Position numbers and translations under genes: made by a program
NCBI GenBank assembly: GCA_037178625.1
Contig: CM074129.1
Coordinates: 4,525,963-4,589,962 of the forward strand
Direction: 5' to 3'
Source of the DNA: Skeletonema tropicum
Taxonomy: Eukaryota; Bacillariophyta; Thalassiosirophyceae; Thalassiosirales; Thalassiosiraceae
DNA: 64,000 nucleotides
In this document: positions 12,269 to 24,565 of the stretch, in pieces
Layout: every line of letters begins with the position of its first letter
Position numbering within the stretch: the stretch's first letter is position 1
Notes under the pieces: model-generated
What the model was told of the DNA's origin: nothing
Seen by the model: only the letters and a program-made list of their open reading frames with translations
Databases searched by the model: none

Positions 12269-13049
12269 CCAATGTTCACTATAATAATGGCCCAGAGCTG
12301 CAGACAAGAGACAAGTAGAAGCTGCAGCAGGAGTGGCATGCCTTTTCTACATTGCAAGAGCAGCAGGTGGCAGCTTTGACGATGCTGTTCTTGAATTTGA
12401 ATCGATCATTAGATGAAGCTTGACGCCGCAATATTGTAGTTTTAGATGCTTTAATTGGCCATCACAACTCACAAAGGTGAATCCTTGTGTCTTACGAACA
12501 GCATACTTAAAGCAAGGTTGATCCTTGCAACTTGGATTCATTTGTGACATCATGTCAATGAACGGTAATCGGACGACACATCATTGGCGCAGCAAATTGT
12601 CAGAATTCACAATCTCAATCTCAAGAGTTGAAGACCAACGACTCACACCAGCTGCATTCATCAACAAAGAAGTCAGTCAGCTGCATCCATCCATCATTGT
12701 GCAATGTGGTATTTTTGTCAGTTGTTAGTTTCTTCCATCTTCCACTAAAGCAGAGGAAATGATGGGCCTCACTTGTCCCTCGGGCAAGCCATGGAACGAT
12801 GTGAAAATAACTCTCTCATACGCAGTAGCGGTAGCGGTAACGAAGAACGACTCTACACAACTGCAGAGGATATTATTGTGCCATTTTGATCAGGCCCGAG
12901 ATACAAACTATCTCCTTCTACAAAAAGCTGCGTTGCAGAAATGATACATTCAAAGCTGTCGAAATCATTTCGCAGGTCACTTGCTGATGTATAGAAGTAG
13001 CACTTGGAGATAATTGCCATGAATGAGCACATAAATGACTGGGTTAAAA

Positions 13050-13783
13050 TCTGTATGATTTGAAAGTGATGATACAATATTTTTCAACTTAGATTAGGAC
13101 GTTAATTACTTGAACGAGTAGAGTAATGAACTCGTTTCGGTTAGACCTTCATCGGCAAGTGTCAACGTGAGACAGCCCCAGGAGCGGGCTGTTCTAATGA
13201 ATCTTTTGTATGGTGAACGGAGAAAAATGAAATGAACGGAGAAGTGAACGTCTTTTTCAGACGCGGTTCAATGTCTTTTCAGACAGGAGAAGCTTTTGCT
13301 CTCCCGAGCTCCTCGGGAGAGTAAAAGGAGGGGAGCTCGATCAGTCAGGATCGGGCTCCCCATCAAAATACTTACTGGCCTCTTTGCCGGGTTCTTGTAT
13401 CAGTTTTGCTTTCGTCACAGCTGATCGTATCGTTGGGGCTCCATGATAGGCAATAATAAACTTCTGAATTCGTAGATCTTGTTCGAAGACTTCTTTGCAG
13501 TGGGTGTCGTAGAGACACCGAAGTAGTTTACGAGGGATATCATTTGGATGGAATGTCCAGTGGAGGATGGCCAATTCTTTGTTGGTAAGAGTAGGCTCTG
13601 TTGGTTGTTGTATTGCATTTGCATTTGATTCGATAGATCGTAGGCGTGCATCTGCTTGTAGGATGTACTGCTTGATGACGTGTGAGTCCCAGCCGCGTTG
13701 TACTAGTCTTTTGAAGAGTAATTTAGATTGATTGATGTAGTCAGATTCAAGGGAGTTTTTGCGTCAGTACAAGCGCCAAAACT
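13050..13783 (-). mobile_element. Retroelement-derived insertion present only in the left arm
   Basis: The right arm runs straight through the corresponding site (about 57375-57400), so this ~730 bp is an insertion relative to it. It contains the C-terminal coding part of a reverse-transcriptase polyprotein on the minus strand (13341-13755) followed by AT- and G-rich sequence. The fragment is 5'-truncated, as is typical of LINE-like insertion. Confidence 0.65.
13341..13755 (-). pseudogene. C-terminal fragment of a retroelement reverse-transcriptase protein
   Basis: An open frame of about 137 residues ending at 13341. It contains LLFKRLVQRGW, then HWTFHPNDIPRKLLRCLYDT and a terminal FIIAYHGAPTIRSAVTKAKL. 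The order of an RL..RGW motif, a basic helix and an (A/P)Y..xxxLR..L..AKL-like motif matches the region after the RT domain in non-LTR-type retroelement proteins common in diatoms. The polymerase domain is missing, so this is a 5'-truncated remnant. The family assignment is by pattern only. Confidence 0.65.
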
Positions 13784-14399
13784 GACCATTCGATATCCAG
13801 GGGTGTCGATCTGATCACGTCTCATGCAATAGCAGCTAAGAATGTGCTTTCGGCTTTCATTTGCTGTCATGTATGTCATGATAGTAAGACCAAGACTTCT
13901 TTTCTCGTACCAACTTGAACTTCAACATCACTCGGTACTCGAATTGTCCACCAAAATCACTCACAAAAATTCAACGAACAAAACCGCATCTCTTCTGCCG
14001 TTAATTCAATCATGCGACCAACGCTCTCAGAGCGTTCATTCAATCATGCCGACAGACGGCATCATGAAGAGCTCTCACAGCCATTCATTCAATCATGGAT
14101 GGCAAATCGCTGTCTCAAGCCACTTGCCGCTGCTTGCAGAGCTCATAATTTTTCATTTCGGAAACTGTCAACATCATTCACTACCAAACCTCCATGTCGG
14201 CCGATTCTCCGCTCTTCGCTCGCCGGCCGCTTGCTATACTGCCGCCGCCTCCCAACAGCGTTCACCCGCAAGCATCGCCACCGCCTTGAAGCAGGCTCCG
14301 CCGCTAACGACTGCAACCGATGACCGATGATTACAGGTGAGTAACAACCGATTCATGATCCTCTGTCCGAATTTGATGGTGATGGCTGATTGAGCAACA

Positions 14400-14596
14400 A
14401 CTTCAGCGCCGAGGAAAGCCGGCGCTATACAAATTGGCCCAGAACCGTGGAAGCCGGTGCTATACAAATTGGCCCAGCACCGTGGAAGCCGGTGCTTTAC
14501 AAATTGGCCCAGGGCTCAGTCCCAGCACCGAGGCAAAGCCGGTGCTATACAAATAAGGCCCATCGCCGAGGAATGCCGGCGATTAATTAAATTGGC
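14400..14596 (+). repeat. GC-rich tandem repeat block (left arm)
   Basis: About five imperfect copies of a ~37-base unit containing gccggtgctatacaaattgg and cccagcaccg. The gccggtgc and gcaccg parts of neighbouring units are self-complementary, so strands can form serial hairpins. The same block is inverted in the right arm at 56568-56755. Confidence 0.85.
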
Positions 14597-15492
14597 CCTG
14601 CTTTTCTTTACGCCTTCGGGTGTACTCGATTTGGGGTTCCGAGAGAGATAGTAACGGTCGGTTTCCAAGGTTGGTCACGGCGGCCTTCGGAGGTGCTGAG
14701 AGGCTTAAACAGAGTGTCCGTCCTCCTCAGGGAAAGATTGGCACAGTTCCTTTAGGGTTTGCTAGACCATAAATCCGTCGCTAAACTACCGTTCGATCTC
14801 GATGAAAAGCATCTCCACCAGCATTTTTAAATCTTTGTTTTGTTTGTCTGATGTCTCTTTGTATCAACACTCTCTAATGAATCTTTGTTTTGTTTCCTAT
14901 CTCTAAAAACAGTGCTTTGTAGTTCATGTAGAGGCACTCTCTTTGCAAGGCGTATCGCAAGCTACAGAGCCAGCGTCCATACATCCACCGCAACTTGGAC
15001 CAAGCAGAGACTCTTGGCGGAAGGCCTTCACTAGCAGGGCATGAACAAAGACGTCAAGTTTAGTTTGAGCAGTCGAGCAGGGCCTTCTATCAAGTTGCGA
15101 CCATCGCCATCGCGTGTCTTATGGCACGTTATTTGCTGCCTTTTTCTAGAGATAGAGAGACGGGATGATTGGGAAGTAGCGTTTTCGTCTCCATAGGTCG
15201 TAGGAATGAGTCTTTAGATAACGTGTCTCATGTTTGTCAGATGTAAATAATAGGTCCAATTTCATTGCTAGCTAGATCTTGTGCTATCCTTCTTGAGATC
15301 CACTCAACAAGTGTGTAGGTACTTCACGCTCAGTTCCAATAAACATCACTCAATCATATCGTCCTCGTCTCTACTTGTTGCTTTCAGCATAGCAAAGAGT
15401 ATCGAGAGCGCAGATAGAGTGCAAAGCAGCGCAGAGTGGATGGTATTGAAACTTCCCTTCGACAATAATGACACACATGACTTCGCCAAGAT

Positions 15493-16923
15493 ATTATTAT
15501 ACACCAGCTGAACAATGGCAGATATCTTCCGTTCTACGGGGCCACTTAGGACGATAAGTGTCGTTTTGAAAAGCTCTCGTCGTTCTCTATCGCTTAGGCG
15601 TGTATTCAGCCTGATTGTGAGACTTTTATTCATTCGTCTCGGTCAAAAACGGGTCCAGAAAGTAACCAGCCCGGCCAAATTCGGCTCCGGAGCCCGATTT
15701 TCACAAGAAACGTCCAAATTTTGACCAAGATACGATTTGACAACCATCGGAATCGTCTCTTCGCACTGATTCGATATATACCATCATTACCGTCAAATTC
15801 ATAATCACAGCTCGGCCAAGGGCCTCGCGAAAGACAGAAGCATCGATCAGCCTCATCCAGAAAGTTGGCACGTCGAAAATCCCAAAAAAGCGACCACTTT
15901 AGATCAGCTTCATCATGATAATTGTTACGAGCGCATCCAATAATATAAACGGTGCTCGTCCTCGCTACCGCTTGCACTCGCCTGAGATAAGAACGCTTCG
16001 CTGAAGAACGAAGCTTAGATCAGCGTTGTCCATCAACTTGCCTCGACTCCGCTCGGCAAATATCACATGTACCGTCCATTATAATATTATCACATGCACC
16101 ATCCATCATCATTCTACAATCACTCCATTGGCTACATTTCAATATATTTAACAATCAACCAATCCAATCAGCCGAAGTAGCCGTCATCATTGGCTTGAAC
16201 AACAACAGCAGTAGCAGTAGCAGTAGAAGCAGCAAACGGTCATTGGTTGTTGGATTGGCTACTGCTGCTGCTGCTGCTGCTGTTGTTGGATTATACGAAT
16301 TGCAGCAGTAACAACAACCAATGAGGCCGAGCGCAGCCGAGGCCAGTTAATGATAAGAGATGAGAGCGAGGATGAGCGGTAGCGAGGTCGAGCAGTGTTT
16401 AGATTGACGGTACACGTGCCAACTTCGAACTGTCAAGGATCTTGCTGATCAATGCAGGAGCTCTGTTTATTGTATTATTCGATAGAACTTGAAACGAAGA
16501 TTCGAATGGTTGTGTCATTGTTGCGATTACTTTCTCTTTTTGAAAATATTGATTCGGAACGTCGATTTGGAGCTCGACGTGCGGATTCTAGGGGTCGATA
16601 TAGTTGAGCCGATTGAATAAAGATTGATATTTGAAGTCGAGAATAGTACCAATAGATAGAGCGCAACAAGAGCTTTCCAAATCACCACTCATCGCCTTCA
16701 TACAACCACTGTAAGGAAAGATAGAGAGGGATACGTGAATTTGAATGGACAAGAGTAGTAAGTGCGTCACTTCATACAATACTTATAACAATGATAATGT
16801 ATTTATTACACATTTATTGATCCACCCATCAGAAATCTATCTCGACATAAATACAAAACATATTATATCGTAGTTGACTCTCTGTACAATCACATCCATT
16901 TCAAAAACCATATACTTCTATTT
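15493..16923. other. Intergenic with triplet-repeat hairpin
   Basis: No supported gene. At about 16199-16290 a run of aacaacaacagcagtagcag is followed by a run of actgctgctgctgctg ending in gttgttgg, which together form a long imperfect hairpin of triplet repeats. The rest is intergenic DNA leading to the 3' end of the P450 gene. Confidence 0.5.
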
Positions 16924-18500
16924 CTATCTACGCAACTTACTGCCTCTTGGCGTAAGCTTCATGTCAGGATAAGGATCAGCTTTGAGCATCAGAAACTGCT
17001 TTCGTACCCACCTATCCTTCTGCGCAGGATCTGCCAATGTAATCTCCCAATCTTGAATCAACCTCGCCGCCAAAATCACGATTTCTGCCTTGGCAACATT
17101 GGCACCAAGACAACGACGCTTTCCCCTTCCAAACCCATCATCGAAGCCAGGATGATCAATGATTTCCGACGGAGTTCCCTTTCTAGCTTCAATGGCATCT
17201 GACAGGAATCTCTCTGGACGATATTCCAATGGTTTGTCTACATACCGCTCATCCCACGGAATGGCACATAAATTCAAACAAATTTGTGTCCCAGCCTTGG
17301 CTCGATACGTCTTGCCATCCACGACAATGTCCACATCTTTCTCCAGCTTTTTGGCATTCGCAACTGATGGGGGTGTCAACCGATGAGATTCACGAATACA
17401 CGCCTCTAGATATGGTAATGATTTCATTTGCTCAGCAGTTGTAACATCAGCCCCGTTCAATACGGTCTTTAACTCGTTGGCCAATTTGGTTTGTACGTCT
17501 GGATTGGAGGCAAGGTTGAGATAAAGCCATGACATGACATATGCAGTTGTGTCCACACCGGCCATTAGCATTGGTCCAGTCAATGTACCTAATTCATCAT
17601 CTGGTACATCCTTGTTGTTGACAAGCCGTCCAAGTAAACTATTGCTATTGCTACCAACACTCTTCAATGCTTGTACGGGACATTTGCTGCTTCCTTCTTC
17701 TTCTTCTACCTGCCTCAAATACTCCAAAGCCTTCTCATTGCCAAACTCCATCACCTTATCCATATTCACATTAAACTTTTGAAACGTATCCGTCTGAAAC
17801 ATCTTCTCTAGCGGATTGGTCAACATGACCCCCGTCAAATCAAATGCCGTCTTGGCCGATTTGACAAATTCAATATCTTGTGGTTTTGCTTGGGCACTGT
17901 TGGTAGTTTGTGGACTCTGACCGTAAATGACTGTAGAGAACATGTCAAATGCCGCCCGTGAGACAAACTCGACAAATGTCACTTGTTGTTGGGTGTTAAT
18001 TTCGTGCATGGCCACGTTGGAAATTTGATTCGCCGCCCTGGCAATCGAGGGCAGATAGGATTTCCATGCAACATACAAATCGGGATCCAGTTGACTCCGC
18101 CACTCTTTCCATTCCGGTCCATGAGACGTCGATTTGATGCCCATGGTGATGTTGTTTTGTCGGTAGTAGTTGACAAATGTATCGACGCCCTCTGCTCCGC
18201 CAATTGGAAATTTCCCTTCGGCGCGCAACACAGAATCGTAGGCACGTGGATCACTAAGCACAATGGACTCGGCACCCATTGAGACATGGCAAAGATGGAC
18301 CCGTATTCTTGATACATGTTGGTGTAGATTTCGGGCAGTTTGTCGACTCCGCCCCGCTGGAGGAAGTCGGGGAGTGTGCCGACGATGGGCCATTTGAATG
18401 GTGTGGGGGGCTCGGTGATAGTGAAGCTTGAGACAGCTGATAGGGCGGCGAGAGCCGACGATGATAGGAGGAGGAGAAATGATGACGATGACGATATCAT
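16924..18500 (-). CDS. Cytochrome P450 with a one-base frame break
   Basis: Haem-thiolate monooxygenase, about 525 residues if one base is restored. All P450 landmarks are present: proline-rich hinge PPTPFKWPIVGTLPDF, I-helix motif AGVDTTAYVMSW, ExxR in ESHRL, YRPERF, and the haem-binding FGRGKRRCLG. The start at 18500 (MISSSSSFLLLL...) gives a hydrophobic signal or anchor ending in AVSSF, compatible with ER or plastid-type targeting. The first ~72 residues are in one frame, ending EYGSIFAMS; from MGAESIVLSDP onward they are in another. The switch is near 18283, where one base is lacking and no intron could fit. The N-terminal style resembles the mitochondrial-clan-like P450s of stramenopiles. 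It is either a very recent pseudogene or a sequencing indel, since every other motif is intact. Confidence 0.88.
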
Positions 18501-19507
18501 TGTTGAGGTATTATGATGTTCGGCCGGCGGTCGGTAACTGGCGCAGCGCGGCGTCTTCGCTGTTGGCTGTTGTGGCTGCCTGCTGGCTGCTGGCTCCGTT
18601 GTGTGGAAAGACAAACGTGCGTGGAGCGGAGGTCATCTGCAAAAGACGATATTAATTCCTAACTTGACAGATATACCGTTCGGTTTTGTTCTCTGCGTCA
18701 TCAAGATGCAAGAGCCTCTTCGAAGTTCTATGGCTATGGGACTCGCTCTCCTGTCGGAATCTTTCTCACAAAATTTGAGCCGACGGACCTCGCTCCGCTC
18801 CTTCCACCACCACCCTACACTTGTATCTTCAGCGTGTTTCAAGATGCAAAAAACGAGCTTCTCTTCTGAATCTTGAAGTGAACATCTCTTGCTGCGTCTT
18901 GGTGACTGTCCGGCTTTTTGCCGATGCCGATGATCGCCGTCGCCGATGCCACTGCCACTCTCTAGCTCTAGATCACACAGTCACAGTCACAGTAACAGTA
19001 AATCAGTGCTGCCGGCATCCTGCATGTAAATTGATCTCTGTAAAGGATGCGCATACGCCCATTTCAATTGACAGTTAGGCTTAAGCGAGAGGCTCTAACC
19101 CTCACGTGTCCATTCATGTCGCCATCCGACGCAAAAGCATAAATAGAAAGATGGCCAATGACAATGACATGATGACCAAAGATATAGATATGATAAATAG
19201 TTTAAGAAAAGAGTAGCAGCGAACAATCCTAAGGCTAAGGAAAATGAGCGAGAAGCACCAAGATGAAGGGGGCTACGAGAGCGCACTTGAATGTGTTAGA
19301 GTTAGACAAAGTCAGCTGAATTGGGCAACGCATTGAATTGAATCTATCTTACTTGTACTTGTATATGGATATGGAGGGTTGTGCCCCAGCATGATACAGC
19401 AACGCTGGAAGAATAGTTGGGTCAACTACTGACTCCTCATCAGAAGCAAGGAGTACACGTTGGTATATCAGTTTCAAGGGGGGTGACAAGAGTGCCCTAA
19501 ATGTGCT

Positions 19508-19660
19508 AGAAGAGAGAAGAGATAAGCAGCGTAGGCGCCTGCACGCCAGCTGAAAGAGGGGCGGTAACTGCAGGAAGTCAGGGTCAGGCATCATCGATTT
19601 TCGAGCGCCGACCCCATGCCTGCGAAAGGCAGGCGATGGGGTCGGCGGCAGATTCATCTC
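19508..19660 (-). repeat. Dispersed repeat with strong hairpin, copy 1
   Basis: Contains a near-perfect hairpin at 19608-19645, CCGACCCCAT-GCCTGC pairing with GCAGGC-GATGGGGTCGG around a short gaaag loop. The flank shares further similarity (gacttcc..., ctggcgtgca, cttatctcttctc read on the minus strand) with a second copy at 28150-28310 in the opposite orientation. It could be a MITE-like repeat or a structured RNA; no promoter is evident. Confidence 0.7.
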
Positions 19661-20182
19661 ACTACAATACTCTACTCATGTTGCTATTAAAAGCTATTTC
19701 TTTTCTTTCGCATTGCTAGCAATTTCATTGCTTAATCGGGCAGCGTCGCTTTATTCGATCAACGAATAATTAATTGTATGTTGAATATATAGTATGACTG
19801 CGCGAGCGAAACGACTGTAACATTTGAAAAACGGTTTGAACTTTCCGGGTAACAAAATATCACAATGACTTAGAGCCGTTCGCAGAAAAAATGAATCGAC
19901 AGGTCCGTTCGCTAGTTAGAATGCCACACCATTTCCCTGATTCTTTCGAAAGGCACTCACAATAATCGCGAACGGGGAGGGACCCGTGAAGCGCCAAGAA
20001 CAAAAACGAATACTCAAGAATCCAGTGTTGTTCACATTCGTTCCGCAATCCTTAAGGGGCAGTCTTTGCGCTCTACACACGAGACGACTTTATGCCTTTT
20101 TGCACATTTACCTAACATTACCGGGAATCACTGTACGAATTGTCATTTTGTTGCACATTTCCCCGATGAACGTCTCAGACGG

Positions 20183-20270
20183 ATTCGTGTGGCCACACGA
20201 GATCTCGTGTGAGATGTGGCCAGCTCACACGAGATGTTGTACAATTTTGTACGGCCACACGAATCTATCA
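20183..20270. repeat. Imperfect palindrome
   Basis: GATTCGTGTGGCC at the left pairs with GGCCACACGAATC at the right. Inside are further self-complementary pieces (cacgagatctcgtg, gtacaattttgtac). The whole can fold into a branched cruciform of about 88 bases. Confidence 0.75.
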
Positions 20271-22501
20271 AACACCCCCTATGCCCTCCCATCATGGCAC
20301 TTCTACACCCCTAGCTGACCAGCCACCACAACCTCCGGCCACAATGCGTTTGCCTATGTTATGAGCTTCCGTTAGAGCTGCCGGTCGGCGTTGTAGGTGG
20401 GGTATTATTCAAAATATAGCGTTTTGTGTCGAAAATGAGGACATCGATCGAAGCATTTATTATTTATGCACATGAAATGTAAGGCGGATAACGCAACAAA
20501 TCAATGCAAACCGTGGCGTAAATCGTCTTATGATATGTAAGGAAGGTATCTGCAACATTGTAGAATTATTGGGCGGTCGTAGGTCTCATTTGATACGTTA
20601 TATTAGACCGACTCGCCTGTGCTCGGTGTAAATGGCGTCAGTAAAAGGGGGGTGCGTAACCACACGTCCAGACGACTTAAACTGGACTTATGGTGAGCAG
20701 TCACAAAGAGGTATGTAAAGTTAGACAACCTCAACACTCCTTCTCGAAGCATGAACCGCCGTCAAGCTGTCGTACGTCGCTCCTTCTAACTGCCATATCA
20801 CTTGCTCCATATTACGGACCCTGAATTTTACTTCGTCGAGATAACACTCCTCATAATGCCTACCTCACAACAACATGCTTCTGGCGAGGCTCGAACTAGG
20901 GACCAGAGCGAAGCGTACTTGGGCTCATAACCTGTAAAAGGTGCAACGCTGTAAATAGGAAGATATTGACGCAGACAATGAAGAGTATCCGGCGTCCCGA
21001 ATGCTCTGTGTAGCGTTGACTTCTTAGTAACAGAGACAATATTATTTTATTGTGAGAGCTTTGATTTGCACTTGACAATTTAGCAAAGTGCAACTCAACG
21101 CATAAGATAGCGCAGCTCTTGCGTTAGATGATGTGAGTGAGAACCATATACGGAAACTCACTCAATTGACAGAAACATGTAAACCTAAAATAGGAAGGCG
21201 AGTCACAACTAGGCAACCTCAACACTCGGACGATGCTGCCGACGATGTCATCGTTATATTTAATGGTGTGTTGCCGCTCTGTTACTGACACCGCTACCCC
21301 CAATGATCAACACAATAATCATCTTTGATTTGCCGCTCAGGCTGGCTCTCAAAAACTGTTTCTACCAAAATTATCCGTGTTATCTACCTATTTTGGAGGA
21401 GGTGATCATGCTATCCACACATCTGTTGGGTGGTTAATGACGCAATAAAACGGAAAGAGACGATATACCAAGCGAAAGAGTTTGGATTTACACTATTGAG
21501 AGCGAGGGGGGACAATAGTTTGGTGTCCTCCATCTATATACAAAGAATGTCAGCTCATTATAGTTGAATTGTGTATTGTTGTTCAGATCAAATAATTCCA
21601 AAGAACATGCACAAACTGTCACCCACTCCAATAATGTTAAACACCAACTGATCATATGCGCTTCACCATCATGGAGAATGGCTTCATAATGTCATGATGG
21701 CTAGATTACTTCGTAAAGAGTATAAATATGCAACAAATTTATCAGCCATACCCTGCAATCACAATCCAAAGAGTTACATTGTTGTCCTGTATCACCTCAG
21801 ATCAGCTCATCCACAGTGTTATTTCTCCATATAACGGTTGAAATATCATTGAATAATGAGATATTGTGGCATAGGTGCTGGTATCATATTATTTGGGATC
21901 ATCTAAGACCCTTGCAACATATTGTGGGGTGCCGGTGATGTGCGTTCAGTAGGTAAATAATGAGAGTAATATGGATGACTCCTCACCAAAAACATTTGCA
22001 ACTCCTATAGGATAGTTATATGAAGGATATATGAGGGTAATGACCCATTGGTTGAATGATAACATGGAATAAATGACCCGTATTGACCATTTGACGCTCG
22101 GTCGAAATACGGAAACGTACTATTTAGTGAGCAATACGTCGTCACACACTTAATATCGGTACAAATTGATGGGACCATTCGATTCTGCGTTGAAAATTGG
22201 TCTAAATACAATATCTTGGGTTTGGTAGACGTAAGGTTGCCGGTGTTAAAGGCATTGTACTTGTGGTATCGATCAGTGCTGTCATGGTAAATTGTGATTG
22301 TGTGATGAGTCGTTGTGAGAAAAGTGTGACTGTTTAGTATCTTTTTAGGTCCTGCTTAGATGAGTGTTATCTCGTGTGTTCTCTCTTGTATTCTCGTGTG
22401 TACGAGCGTTTCAGAGCGCAGAGACACAATTACGGATTTTTGTGTGATCGTAGAAAAAAATCCGTCTCGTGTGTAGAGCGCAAAGACAGCCTCTAAGTGT
22501 A

Positions 22502-24386
22502 CCGTCTTTACCTTAGATCGTGTCCGGATTTTTCTATTGTCCGCACTGTTTTTCCAGGGGTAAGGACGTGTCCGCATCCTTTTTCGCGGTAGTGTCCGCC
22601 CTCAACCGGACACTTTCTAGCACATTTTGCTGCGCTTTGGCAGATCCAACTACTGGCGGGAACTAAATCGTACCTCGCCGCGGTACGATTTATCAAATTT
22701 TACGCACAAAACACTAACAACATGAAAAGAGTCATAAATTCGGCCATGCTACTCGACGAAAATACATAGAGCGGTCTAAAAATAGAATCCCAAACAGTAT
22801 ATATACATGATATGATGCAGAAGAGACTATAGTTCGTCGAGATGGAGCACCTATCGACAAATTTGGGACCAATAACTGCTATTTCGATCTAGAATGACGC
22901 ATGTCTACGGCATATCTGCATGCCTGTGCTGCTGCTGCTATGCGAGTATACTACCTACAACGTTGACCAGTGGTTCTATCGAAAGCTACTTGTCTATACT
23001 ATCATATTATGGTCGATTATTTGGGATAGGCGTTGACATGGAGGCTCAGAACCATGATATTAGGGTGTAGAATGCGTCGTTTTTGTGTTTTGTTAGTGAT
23101 TTGTGTGGAGATGTCTCCGTGGTACGATTTATTTCCGGTACGATTTAGTTCCCGCCAGTAGCCAACACACCGACCATGAGACCTGAGAATTCTTGTCCCA
23201 AAAAAAAACATTAACTCAAAAAATCACAGAACACGATGACGCTATCGATGCATTGACAATACCTCTAACACCGTCGCAAAACCATCTATAGACTCATAAG
23301 CATAGATCCTAGACCTATTTTCAACACTGATTCGAATGGTGTTGTCCGTGACTAGCGATATCCAACGTGTATTGACGTATCGACCCTTACATCAGCGGCA
23401 CTTTTTCACCCTCCAAACCGACATATCGATTTGTAACCGTCGATACAGAACGATATCACTGCAAATAACACCATGGTGTGTTACCTAGTAGGGGGCGGTG
23501 ATTGGAGGATATTTAATGACACTGCACTCGTGGTCTAACATAATATAGGCCAAGAGAGGTTCAATTAAATCTCCCATTAGACTCTGCAATCTCAGGGGTC
23601 AACAATGTTCATTCATTCCAGTAAATCAAATAAGTGGCGGAGAAACATTACCCTGATATGTTCCTTTGGTCATGCACCTCATTAAATGTCTACTCTAGAG
23701 ATGATAAACAATTTACATTACATGTGCTTCCCAGCAATTATTACTTAATCAATCAAGTAAGAGTTGCTCTACGGAAATCCAGTAATAAAGAAAGATGTTG
23801 TAGCTGCCAATTCGATTACCACCAGATCATGTTTAGTGCACCTCTTTCCGTCATTCGACTGCTTGGTTTTGGGTTGCGTTCATTTCCTCCAGTCGTACAA
23901 GTCGTTACAATTGTATGATCGTAGGAATAATTGCACACCAACACGTCCATCTCCACTTGTATCTTAAGCCTATACACCCCTAACAGGATCATTGATTGTT
24001 TTGTTTTCGCAGAATTCATATAAAAGCTTTCCTCACAATCTCTCTTCCAATTCACAAGACTCGGGCAGCCTCGCCCATATTACCCAGCACGGATATTATT
24101 ACCACAACGAAGTATTAGCACCATCTTGAAGATGTGGAAAATGGGAACGAAGACGACTTTGAAATGATAGATAGTGCATTTGGCATCATTGACGACGAGG
24201 ACGAAGGCAATGCGCAGTTGGATTAGATTAATTTAAGTATTTGTTGTTAGACGTTTACTAAGAAACGCTTGAAAGTGTCCGGATTCTAGAATGTGTCCGT
24301 GCATCCACGCAGGGGGGAGGGGGGTGAACATGTCCGGACTGCAATAGTGGGGTTATGTACACGGACACGATCTAAGGTATAGACGG
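22502..24386. mobile_element. Non-autonomous DNA transposon with ~25 bp TIRs
   Basis: Inverted termini begin CCGTCT(T/A)TACCTTAGATC and extend to about 25 bases with one mismatch. A TA dinucleotide flanks each side (22500-22501 and 24387-24388), fitting TA target duplication. No transposase is visible in the ~1.9 kb interior, which is interrupted by a second TIR element at 22650-23161. The right-hand TA is also the left boundary of the next transposon. Confidence 0.75.
22650..23161. mobile_element. 512-bp MITE nested in the 22502-24386 element
   Basis: Perfect terminal inverted repeats of about 25 bases start CTACTGGCGGGAACTAAATC and extend to cgtacc. CCAA flanks both ends (22646-22649 and 23162-23165), consistent with a 4-bp target duplication. 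The subterminal motif AAATCGTACC is repeated inside each end, palindromically on the left and in tandem on the right, as transposase-binding sites often are. Confidence 0.8.
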
Positions 24387-24388
24387 TA

Positions 24389-24565
24389 CTACATTTTCCA
24401 GAACAAATGTTTTTGCCCGCGCGTGTGGCGTTTTCGTCATACCATCCGTCATTTACGACCCCTTTCAGATCTAATAGTCATTTCTACGTAGGAATAGTAC
24501 AAGCCCGTAGAATTCTGAATTCGAGCATACACATTACACAAGATGCCATGAACCATGTCATCAAA
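24389..24565 (+). repeat. Left long terminal inverted repeat
   Basis: Matches the reverse complement of 27087-27263 over most of its length, including tttttgcccgcgcgtgtgg and cctacgtagaaatgac (the latter read on the other strand). The inner end covers the start of the accessory gene. Confidence 0.85.

Larger units (their letters stand above)
12269..15492 (+). repeat. Left arm of a large inverted repeat
   Basis: This region matches the reverse complement of 54788-58178 nearly throughout: the gcccagagctgcagac region at the outer end, the tandem GC-rich block at 14400-14596, and the inner end at ggtattgaaacttccc. Removing the insertion at about 13050-13783 leaves roughly 2.5 kb, the same as the right arm without its own insertion. 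Frames inside the arms differ by indels between copies, so I support no protein-coding gene here. The arms are about 39 kb apart. Confidence 0.9.
18501..22501. other. Gene-poor region
   Basis: About 4 kb with no supported gene. It holds one copy of a dispersed hairpin repeat (19508-19660) and an imperfect palindrome (20183-20270). The remaining open frames are short and without recognisable domains. Confidence 0.5.

Noticed and set aside
13842..14330. Open frames in the inverted arms (also 56820-57322)
   Set aside because: Frames and lengths are not conserved between the arms, and composition follows the repeats.
20880..20940. tRNA-like B-box and CAT anticodon-like loop
   Set aside because: The T-arm-like ggctcgaac and the ctcataa loop are on opposite strands and no cloverleaf can be formed.
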